From: Catenaria anguillulae PL171
Lineage: Eukaryota > Blastocladiomycota > Blastocladiomycetes > Blastocladiales > Catenariaceae
Length of the DNA stretch: 64,000 nt
Direction of reading: 5' to 3'
NCBI GenBank assembly: GCA_002102555.1
Contig: MCFL01000010.1
Location: 1 to 64,000 of the forward strand
Shown one piece after another: positions 11,141 to 20,214 of the stretch (position 1 is the stretch's first letter; each line of letters starts with the position of its first letter). The notes beneath the pieces were generated by a model. It saw only the letters and a list, made by a program, of their open reading frames with translations. It was not told the DNA's origin and made no database searches. The translations under genes and the position numbers were made by a program.

Positions 11141-12881
11141 ACCCTCCGTCGGAGCGGTACCAAGTGATCCGCCGGGGCAGTGCTCGACCCGTGCGCCGAC
11201 CTTGACAAGGGCTTGGACAAGACGCGTTCGGCATCTTGCATGCTGCGGCGAGCCTTTGCCCTTGTGATGAGGTCGTCGTACTCGATACCTTCCAGAAGGA
11301 GCGCTTCCTTGAGCGTCTTGAGCTCGTCGGCTTGGCTACGGGTTGTTTGAATGTGCTCGAGTGCTAATTGAAAAAGCAGGAAACGGATCACAATGCGGGC
11401 GTGTGAGCCAGGGCAAAATGCGCAAAACGAGGAAATGTAAATGTACCGTGAGTCAATACAACCAGCATATTCGCCTGCCTGGGCAATCCGACCGCTTCGC
11501 CCAACTTGCGTGTCGTCTCCTTGATCTTCATGCGCCGCTCTTGCTCGCGGTTCACTTTGCGCTCCTTTCTCAGCTCTTGCTGGGGATCGGCCGCAGGCAT
11601 TGGTAATTGAGCAATTGGTTGATGCGTATCCGCAGATAGGCCAGTTCCATGGACGTCGTCTTCGTGGTCACCGTCGCCGTCAGCATCCACGTCGCCTTCG
11701 TCGTCGTCGGCAACGATGGATTGGTGGTTTGAGCCGAAGTGAGGCTGTGAGGCCAGATGCGAAAGCTGATGGGGCGGCAGAACATGGTGTGTGTGTTCGG
11801 ACGGGGTAGGCATTGCCGGTGGGGTGACAAGCGGCGGTGGTGGAGGAGGAGGAGGCCGAGCTCTGGGCAATGGCGGTGGAGGTTGATGTGCAGCAGGAGG
11901 CGCCGAGAGATTGGCGGGCATGGGCGGAGCGGCAATGCCGTGCATGTCAAAGACCGTCCGCCAAATGGCGAGTGCAACATGTGGGTCGGTGTCTGCAGGT
12001 ACCGAGGGAGCGTGTAGTGGTGGGGTAAGAGTGCCGGGAGCAGGTTGTGCTTGTGACGAAGGCTCGATTTTCACCGCAACACATGGCGCTGTCGAGGGCG
12101 GCGGTGGTGGTGGCGGCGGCGGAGGAGGAGGGATGTGTGACGGCCGTTGACTTTGGGCAGCAACTGAAGCTGGTGTTGCGGCATGTCGATTCACACGCTG
12201 TCGGCCCTGACTGGCTGCAGGCAAAGACGAGTGAATGAGGGGTGATCTCGTTTCGGGGGTGGTCGCACTGGAAGGTAAGGTTGATCGGCTGGCAGCAAGC
12301 CCGCCATGACTCTGACTTTGGCTTTGAATCTGACTTTGCTCGCGACCGTGAACCTGGGTGGCGGGGGTGGCCGACGATCGAAGCGTGGCTGACAACGGAA
12401 CACTCGAGTGCGGATGGTGATCGGTGTTTCGTGAAGCAGAGTGCGACGGCTTGGTCCCATTCGATGGAGCGGGCGAGCTTGCTGGGGTCGATGAAACGAC
12501 CGATGATTTGGCCCGCAGCATTCTTGCGGCAGTGGCGGCCTGGGTTCTTTGTCGTCTTGCAGCGGCCATCGACGCAGCACTTTGCGGCTTTGGGGCGGGC
12601 GCCGGCGTCGGAGCCTGAGGTGGATTCTGATTCTGATGGTGCGTCATTGGGTGATGTTGCTGCTGCTGTTGAAGATGGAGAAAGAAGGGCAAGTATGGAT
12701 GGCCGATGGCGCCAATGCCGAGGCCGAGATGATTTGGGACAGCGCCGGTTGTGCCAGGCATTGGTGGATACGGTATCGGGATCGGGACTGGGAGAGACGG
12801 CTGCGCTGACAATGACGCAGGCGGAGCGCCGGTACTTCCGGCACCGTTGCTGCTGTTGCTGCTTTTGCCGTTGGGTGGCAT
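11141..12881 (-). CDS. bHLH-type DNA-binding regulator
   Basis: Starts with ATG at 12881 (MPPNGKSSNSSNG). The first 440 residues are low complexity: Gln/His and Ser stretches, a run of 12 prolines and an acidic DDDEGDVDADGDGDHEDD patch. At the end of exon 1 comes a basic helix, ERKVNREQERRMKIKE, with the Glu and Arg-Arg spacing of a bHLH basic region, then a loop with Leu-Pro. An 83-nt intron (11364-11446, phase 1) brings in the second helix, ALEHIQTTRSQADELK, which runs into a short leucine-spaced coiled coil. The domain is thus split exactly inside helix-loop-helix by the intron. Such proteins bind E-box-like DNA as dimers in the nucleus. Which bHLH subfamily it belongs to cannot be told by eye. 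The downstream reading frame changes near 11150. Confidence 0.55.
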
Positions 12882-13408
12882 GGCTGGCGCAATCTTTTGG
12901 TGGTCGTCTCAAGTGTCGGGGTCGTGTGCCGTCGAGCCGATCAAGTGCTATCATATGATAGCGCGGGCCGGGCGGATCAGGTGCAATACGATCGGGCGGG
13001 ATGTGAGAAATGAATACGAGGGGCGGATCGAATGGATTGCAGACAGTGGTGTGCCCTGTTGTGGTCACGGGCGATTCATTTCAAGGCAGCTCGCCATGGC
13101 AATTGCAATGACATTGAACGATCATCTCAAGCAGCCGATCGTGGTGGTGTGAGACGTGAGACGCGTCCTGCGGTCAACTCACGTGCCACTCACGTGCAAG
13201 GTCACATGTCCATGCGCACGCAGTCCAGGCTGGCCATCGATCACTTGATCGCGAGGAGTTGCGCCAGCGGCGTATAGACTCACTTCTATGGATATGCAAA
13301 TAGAAACAAAGACAACAACTCGATGCAATCTGCTCCTGGTGTATGGAATAACCGGTCTCTTGGGCTCGCCGCTGCTTTTATGTCACCCGGGCCCATCATT
13401 AAGTCCCC
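12882..13408. promoter_or_regulatory. Divergent intergenic region between bHLH gene and XLF
   Basis: About 530 bases separate the two divergently transcribed genes and must hold both promoters. A CACGTG-like pair of sites (CTCACGTGCCACTCACGTG near 13178-13196) contains CACGTG twice, the classic E-box bound by bHLH proteins. This could mean autoregulation by the neighbouring bHLH protein, but that is inference. Confidence 0.35.
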
Positions 13409-15208
13409 ATGGCATCTGTCGTTCCCACCAGTTCATCAGCAGAAAGCACCGCAGAGGGAGCTGCGAGAGCTTCGGTCGGCATTTGGATCCCTTGCACTTG
13501 CGCCTGCCCCACTGAAGCACACGCCGCCGGCCAATCCAAGTCGAAAACCATCCTCGTGCGCATTACTCCCATTGCCATTGCCGAATCCGACAAGAGCATC
13601 AAGGGCTTTCGTGTCCATCTGGCTGACCCATCCTCAGGCAAGGTCTGGGTCGATGTCGTCGATTCCATTTCGCTCCTCCGTGAACGCAAGTCCGCTTTTG
13701 CCCCTAGGCTGCTCATTCCTCTTGACAAACTGGCAGTCACGTTGGCTCAAACGCTGGCCGATGCCGCAATCACCAAACCATACAGCAGCACCAACGTCAA
13801 TTGGAGGAGCAGGAACGCCCTTGCCAGCAGCAGCAGCAGTAACGACATCAGCAGCAACAAGATGCTGTTGGATGTCGAATGGATTGAACACCAGCAGCAA
13901 CAGCAAGATCAAGAGCCAGACCATTCTCAGGCACTGGTTCACCTCAAATGCACCCAGCGGACCGCCTCAGATCAACGATTCTCGTGGACCTTTATCGCAA
14001 CGCAAGTGGACCCATCCTCGGCCGCCCAAATTCTGGCTTCCGATCTTCTTGACCCAATCTTTCGCGTTCTTCACTGGCAAATCTTGGAAACCAATCATCT
14101 GTCCTTTCAATTGGACCAGGCAAAGCGCGACCTGACGCTGGCTCGCTCTTTGCTGGCCGACCCAAACGCAGTCCGCGAACGCGCCTTCCCACCAGCGTCC
14201 ATTCCCAAGGACCGTCGCGACATTGACTACACAACCGTGTTTAGCAACCAGACTCGCTGGTCTCAAGCGCTTCTCATCACACACCCCGCTGCTACTTTCG
14301 ACCTTGTTGCAGTCCAATCACGACCTCCACCACCAAGCCACGCACAATCGCAACCGGTCTTTTCCGTTTCACACACCATGTCTGCCCCGTCGCTTCCTGC
14401 CCCACGAGCCGTCCATTCTTCCCCAACCCTGGGACCAGCCAATATACCCTCAAGCGACATTGGGCAACCCCCACCCAGCATTTCTCGACTTCCCCCATCT
14501 GACCAAACCCGAGTCGGGTTGCCGGCCCGGCCGCCGCGCACAGCCCTACTCGACTTGCTTTTATCCTCATCGCAACCTCACCCGCCAAATCAATCCCAAT
14601 CTCAATTGCAAGGTCCAACTTTGAACTCGGACCCTTTCTTGCCTTCTTCCGATGTTGCGTCGCCCTCGCCCTCGTCCACATCCGCATCCTCATCGTCTCA
14701 TCGACCAACCACCTCGCTCTTTGACAACCTTCTCTCTCGCACCGGCTCAAATCCGTCAACCCTCCGACCGCAGACCAAGTCGCCCATCACCCTTGAACTC
14801 ACCGACAGCCAATCGCACTCTCAAGCTCAACCGCAATCCGAATTGGTCGTACCCGAGCCGTCACCAACACCTCCACCTCCCTTATCACCTCGGTCGTTGC
14901 TTGCCTCGCTTCCTCCCTCACTCGTCATTCCAAGCACCGTGCCTGTTCCCATTGCAGCGCAAGGGCCACTGTCCAGCCAACGGCACACGGTGGCGAGCTC
15001 GTCGTCGGCCACGACAACGCAGTTTACCGCACCCAATTTGCCAGCATCGGCGTCTCGCGTAGTAAAGAGGGCAAGAGAGGATGAGAGCCGGGCGGGTGCA
15101 GGACAAGGGGAAGACAAGTCAACGAATGCGAACGGTGGAGCAGAGTTGGATGCAGCTGCTGTGTCAAAGCCGAAAAAGAAGAAGCAAAAGGTGAAGGGCT
15201 TATTTTAA
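13409..15208 (+). CDS. XLF/NHEJ1 (Cernunnos, Nej1) non-homologous end-joining factor
   Basis: Intronless, 599 residues, ATG at 13409. The N-terminal 250 residues fit the XRCC4-like head and start of the coiled coil: QRFSWTFIATQVDP followed by LLDPIFRVLHWQIL and LDQAKRDLTLARSLLADP, which parallels the XLF block where a Trp-containing strand leads into the long helix. The last residues, PKKKKQKVKGLF, match the Ku-binding motif (basic cluster plus GLF) that ends animal XLF. In between lies about 300 residues of Ser/Pro/Gln-rich linker, making the protein twice the length of human XLF. It would bridge XRCC4-Lig4 filaments and Ku at double-strand breaks in the nucleus. The gene ends 140 bases from the end of cullin-3, in convergent orientation. 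Confidence 0.78.
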   Translation: MASVVPTSSSAESTAEGAARASVGIWIPCTCACPTEAHAAGQSKSKTILVRITPIAIAESDKSIKGFRVHLADPSSGKVWVDVVDSISLLRERKSAFAPRLLIPLDKLAVTLAQTLADAAITKPYSSTNVNWRSRNALASSSSSNDISSNKMLLDVEWIEHQQQQQDQEPDHSQALVHLKCTQRTASDQRFSWTFIATQVDPSSAAQILASDLLDPIFRVLHWQILETNHLSFQLDQAKRDLTLARSLLADPNAVRERAFPPASIPKDRRDIDYTTVFSNQTRWSQALLITHPAATFDLVAVQSRPPPPSHAQSQPVFSVSHTMSAPSLPAPRAVHSSPTLGPANIPSSDIGQPPPSISRLPPSDQTRVGLPARPPRTALLDLLLSSSQPHPPNQSQSQLQGPTLNSDPFLPSSDVASPSPSSTSASSSSHRPTTSLFDNLLSRTGSNPSTLRPQTKSPITLELTDSQSHSQAQPQSELVVPEPSPTPPPPLSPRSLLASLPPSLVIPSTVPVPIAAQGPLSSQRHTVASSSSATTTQFTAPNLPASASRVVKRAREDESRAGAGQGEDKSTNANGGAELDAAAVSKPKKKKQKVKGLF

Positions 15209-15348
15209 TTGAGTTTTCTTCACTGGCAAGAATCGATTGCACTTTGTTTTTCATCAATCCTCGGGATAGAATACCACCAAGAAACGAAACAGCATGACTT
15301 GTACACACGCTCAATACTGGCTTGAACTACAACATTCACACAAATTAC

Positions 15349-17986
15349 TCAAGCAACATACGTATACACATTGGAATTAGACTCGTCTCGCACCAAATAC
15401 TCGCGCTCCATCAGATCCTCGATCCGCTTCTTGATCAACGCGGGGCTCACGGCAAACCGCTCCCGCAAAATCTTTGTCACCTCCACCACCAGCTCATTGT
15501 GGCTCAGTCTCTGCCGCGACTTCATGACCCTCACAATGGCCGCGTCACAAAGGCCCTGGCGCTCTTGCTCGACCTGCGCCAGCGTCGCCGACCGCTCCGA
15601 ATCCGTGTCAGCCTTGGCCACAATGGCTGCAATCTTGATCTTGGCACGCTTGTCTGTGAATGCCTCATTGAATGTAAACACATCCGTGGGCTGGACGCTC
15701 TTGGGCACGGGTGGGTGCTTTTTGAGCACACTGACTTTGGCCACCGACAGCGACTGCACGGTGCGGACGAGCTCGGCCTCGGGAATGTTGGTTTCGGCGG
15801 CAAGCTCGGCAAATGTCCACGAGTCTTGCTGATTGAAGAGCATGAGCACAATCATGGCGTACGTATTGACCGACAGTTCCTTTTTGCCCTTGGCAAAGTA
15901 GGCAGAAACTTCGGCAGATCCCAACTGCGGCAGCCACGTGAGGGCACGGTTCGAGTGGATGCGTGAGTAGAACGATTCAAAGTCGCGCATGAGTGGCGTG
16001 ACTGATGAGGGAAAGTTGCACACTGTGGTTGGCACCGCGGCACCTGCTGCACTCGAAGCACCGGTAGATGCACCCACTGATGAGGACGATCCATCTGCCT
16101 GCACGGGCCACATGGCCGCCGTCAGCACGCTGATCGAAAACCCTGGCTGGCCCTTGACTGTATCCCTTTCCCTGCGCCACGCATCAAACTTGCCTGCCAG
16201 CTCGAAACTGGTCGACATGTCCTGGACCATCTTTTCGAAACGCGCCGTAAACTGCGCCCCGCACATGGTCCGCAAATCGGCAATCACTTGCTTCTCGAGC
16301 TCGTCCGACGACGACAGCTTGCGAAGTAGCCGGCGCGCAAGGTGCTGGTTGTAGAACCGGTCAAACGTGTCCCTGCTGTCGACAAACTTGAAGACGCCAA
16401 GCGCAGACTGGATCGCGGCCTCGAGCTCGGATTCCGAAAGTTTGACGGTGCCGCGCTTGAGGTGGTGATCTAGGTACACGGACAGGTACTCTGAGGATTT
16501 GGGTTCCGAGTTGATGACCACGTTGGTGGCATTTTGCATGCCGCGCTCGAAATCCGGATCAGAGGCAAAGCAATGCTTGAGCAGGTGCGAGGTCAGATGC
16601 AACTGCGAAATGATGTGGTTGACCCATTTCAGGGATTCGCCCACAATTCCCGAGGGAGCCGTGTCGTCGGTGGCGGTGGCGGTGGCACTTGTCGCTGTGC
16701 TCGTCGGCGGTGGTGGCGAATTCACTTGGCGCCCATATGCCTCGACGGCTGCAGCAACGGCCTCGAGCAACTGCTTTAATCCACCGTCGACGGTCTTGAA
16801 CATGTCGTACGCCCGCTTGACGGTTTCGCCCGCCATGGCCGTCCCGCCGCCAGCCTTGACGGAAACGCTCCCACCCGAGCCGCCGCGGCCTCCTGCGCCA
16901 CGAGCGGCACCTGGCGCTTGACGCCATCGAGCAGGTACGCAGCGTGCGCAGAAATGAGCTCGTGCCTGGCGATCCGCAACAGCTCGTCCCTGGAAGTTGG
17001 ATGGACATATGCAGCGCCGACGACGCGAGCATCCTCGCTGGCAATCCACTGTTCTGCCTGCGCGAAGTACGCGGGCGGGTCCACTGCCTGGCGCAACTGA
17101 GCACTCTGCATGCGGTAATGCTCGCGCGTGGCGTCAAAAAACGCCCGCTCAAAATCCGCCACGTATACGGACCCAGGACCCACGTCCTCGTCAAACACAC
17201 GCCCAGGGTGCCGTTGGCCAAGCGGGTCGGCGGTCCCATCGCCCATGTCGACGAGCATGGCAAGGATGCGTTTCATGAGTGTGCGATTGATCACGTCGCC
17301 GGCGCGCTCGGCGGCAATTTGCGCAAGCAAGCACCGCCGCATCGTGGGCCTTAGTGGCACCAGTGTCGATCGGAGCACTTGGTCGCGAAACAGGAGCAGG
17401 CCAGTATCCCAGCTCGTCGGCATGCGGCGGTCCCTGAGGTAATTCTTGTCAAAGTACATGAGCACGTCGCTGACGAGCTTCATGGCCATGGTGAAGTGGT
17501 CCCACACGCCCACGATCCGTTCGAGAATGAGCTGCCCCTGGTCGCCGCCCAACGTTGCATTGTCGAGTTGCTGGGCATCCGTGATGAGCGGGCCGAGTTC
17601 GGCAGACTGGATGCGTTCTTGGAGCAGGTCGCGGATGGTGGAAATGAGCGATTTGTAGAGCAAATCGCCGCGCTTGTGCAGCGTGAGAAAGTAGGCGTTG
17701 CGGTAGATTTCTTCAAAGGAGAGGAGCGAGGCGGATTTGCGGTAGATGACTTGGACGGCGTCAGTGACAATCGACAGCGATTTGGTGAAATCCGAGTCGG
17801 TATTCTGTTGTGGTTGGTTAAGTTGTCCCACAGGCAGCGAAACAAGTGAGTCATCAGTTGGGTTGTTTCGTCTCATTGGGCATGGGCATGGGCATGGAGG
17901 AAGCGTACTGCACGCGGAGGGCGAATGCGGATCTTTGGGCGAGCGTTGGCCCCACCGGCAGAAGCAGCAGATTGACTCGAGGACAT
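15349..17986 (-). CDS. CUL3: Cullin-3, scaffold of CRL3 ubiquitin ligases
   Basis: Three exons: 17986-17909, 17804-16911 and 16854-15349, with introns of 104 and 56 nt; the 56-nt intron (GTGCCG..TCAAG) restores the conserved frame. The product is about 825 residues, normal for a cullin. Exon 1 ends in KIRIRPPR, matching the CUL3 N-terminal KMRIR motif. Exon 2 carries LSFEEIYRNAYFLTLHKRG, typical of CUL3 and important for BTB-adaptor binding. Exon 3 has the cullin homology domain (FDRFYNQHLARRLL; FNQQDSWTFAELAAETNIPE) and the neddylation segment IVRVMKSR with Lys769, ending VYTYVA as in CUL3. It joins BTB substrate adaptors to an Rbx1 RING protein. An acidic/Ser/Thr insertion (STATSATATATDD) sits near residue 360. 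Recognition is firm; only the exact intron ends are inferred. Confidence 0.93.
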
Positions 17987-18641
17987 GACTGTCGATTCAG
18001 CGTTTGTGTCCGTGGTGGGTGGTTCGGGGGACCCAGGAGAACAACTGAAGAAGCGACGCGGGGCGGCTTGGTGACAAGAGCCAGTGTTGGGGCGGGAGGA
18101 ATGTCGGTCGAAGGCTTTGACAGGAGCAGGGTATTGCATCAAGTGGTCATCATCGTTTTGTCACTCAAGTCGCTCCATAGTTGTTTCTCTTTAATATGTA
18201 TCTCTCGGCCCGTCTCAATCGATATGATATGTTCTGTCCAAAAGGTCGGATCGGCGGCTGTTTCGTGCCTGCGTCCAGCCCAGTCCAGCCCAGACGCCTC
18301 ATGGCCGCTGCCGCTGCTGTGCTCGTGGTGCTGGTGGATGCACGGCGCTGCATGACGATGGACAAGAACTGGACTTTGGGGCTTGTTTGGATTGGGAAAC
18401 AACAATTCAGAACCCCGATCAGTTTCCGTCGTCCTCTCGAGTGGGTTCATGTTCGGCCGGTCATTAAGAACGAGCAGAGGACTGCCATTGCCACTGCAGT
18501 GTTGAGTGTGCTCGCAGCATTCATTCAGGAAGAAGGGAAGCAAAGTGAAAGCGAAAGTCACAAGAAAACTCAAGAGAAACGTTCACACAATGTGGGAAAC
18601 ACAGCAGAACCAAGAGATAAACGACAATGAAACAGCACACA
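17987..18641. other. Intergenic region between cullin-3 and RSPH9
   Basis: About 650 bases: the promoter of cullin-3 on its left and the 3' end of RSPH9 on its right. Open frames here are short and unlike any protein known to me. An AT-rich pocket at about 18185-18235 is the likeliest core promoter. No RNA gene was recognised. Confidence 0.4.
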
Positions 18642-19795
18642 TCACAGCATGAAGCCAATGTCCAAGTTCTTGCGCCCGTTCCGACATAGACGCTCGCGAA
18701 TCCACCATCAACAGCACTCGCAAAGTGATGGTACCCGGGCCAGTTCAGGTTGGAAACAATCACGGCCATAGGCCGATGCTCCATGGTCCAACAGCCTGTG
18801 ACATGCCAGTTTGTCGTCAGCTTCCGCACACGGATACAGATGTAAGCATCATCGATTCGGAAAACAGTAAATATATAGCAACAAACCTTTGGGCTGATCG
18901 CTTCAATTGCATCCAACACATCCACGGCCTCTTCAAAATCAGGCCGTTGACCATTGGCAATCCCGGCAGTCGGCTGACGGAAATGCACGAATGCAGACAG
19001 TTTACCCAGCTCACTCGGACGCAAGCCAGGAAAAGTCGCGTTGGGAACAAGTTTGCCCAGGTGATCGCGGACGTAGGCGCCGCGAGGAACAATGGCAGCA
19101 TCGCGCTGGACAAGGTGGACAATGGCAGTGACGCGCTTGAGTTCTGCGAGCGGTGGGCGTGCGACAGGCGGCGGTTGCTGTCCATGCATGACAACAGAGC
19201 AATGGGATACATTAGTGACAACAGGTCCACGCGTGACGTTGCCGCTGTGACAATAGTCACGTACACTATTGGCCTGTGCAGGGGAAATGGCTGCGGAAAA
19301 ACGCATTCAAATCGTCAGTTTGTCCAAGATGACCCAAACGCCGACAACAAGTGCCGTGGGAACATACGCAAGTTATGCTCAAACGCCGGATCACCCGAGA
19401 ATGGAGCGCGCAACTCGGCTGCCAGCTGAATTTCTTCACTTGACACGGTAGGGGCTTGCACCCAGCTCAGCGCGTCTTGGCTGTGTACCCATACACACCG
19501 CGGTCGGGTCAGCAGCGGACGTGTCGCCTTACATGCGTGTGATCACTGGATTTGCGTACCAAGTAAACACCGTGAAGGAAAACACATCCTCTGCCTTGCC
19601 GGCAATGGCGACAAAATAGTCCTTGGATGCATCGGCAGTGCGCACGATTCCCCAAAACTTGACCCAGTCAAAGTGCTGGGACGCTTGCAGCGACAAGAGC
19701 GACGACGACAGGCATGTGCGATCCTCGGCCGAGAGGGCAAGACCCTTGGCAGAAAAGTGGTCGACAGGCAGGCGGGTGGCGGCGGCGTGGAGCAT
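18642..19795 (-). CDS. RSPH9: Radial spoke head protein 9 (flagellar axoneme)
   Basis: Starts MLHAAATRLPVDHF at 19795. Exon 1 (to 19533) has QHFDWVKFWGIVRTADASKD, matching the RSPH9 'FWG' strand. A 52-nt intron leads to exon 2 (19480-19368; EEIQLAAELRAPFSGDPAFE). A 77-nt intron then leads to the core: LKRVTAIVHLVQRDAAIVPRG, GKLVPNATFPGLRPSELGKL, LSAFVHFRQP. Another intron near 18905-18800 precedes NWPGYHHF and GGFASVYVGTG. The family's fixed ending appears one base out of frame as KNLDIGFML plus stop at 18642, whereas the in-frame reading drifts into unrelated residues. A base is probably missing at about 18677. RSPH9 sits in the radial spoke head and transmits control to dynein arms, so the organism makes motile flagella. 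One or two internal exon limits are approximate. Confidence 0.88.
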
Positions 19796-20214
19796 GATGC
19801 GGTATCAAAATGTTGCCGATAGTTTCATTGAGTGAATGCCGATACTTTCTGATGTGCATTCGGGCATTGAGTTGGTGAGATTAACTTTGTCGTGAGAGCC
19901 AGTGACAAGTAAACGTGAACCACCAACCAAAAACGCGTCTATGTCTGATATGGACAAGAAATGAATTGCCGTTTCCCGCGTATCGACGATAGCGCCATGT
20001 ACGACGACATAGACAGCAAGATTTGTATCAGAATGTTGTGAGTAAGGAAGGGACACTTGAAAACTAATCATCAAGGCAAAAAATAATGGATCACTGCAAC
20101 ATGCTGGATGGAATTTGGTGGTGTGCATCTAGTCCATTGGCCCCATTAAACGTCAGCCTTGTCGCGGATGGCTTTATCCGTGGTCCGTTGCAGCAACCGA
20201 TAGCCCACAGGCTC
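19796..20214. other. Intergenic region upstream of RSPH9
   Basis: About 420 bases between the 3' end of the kinase gene and the RSPH9 start. It is AT-richer than the coding sequence around it and must include the RSPH9 promoter. No feature beyond that was recognised. Confidence 0.4.

Noticed and set aside
11947-13068. Long minus-strand open frame of 373 codons overlapping the bHLH gene
   Set aside because: It is a shadow of the bHLH exon in another frame; the latter carries the recognisable domain.
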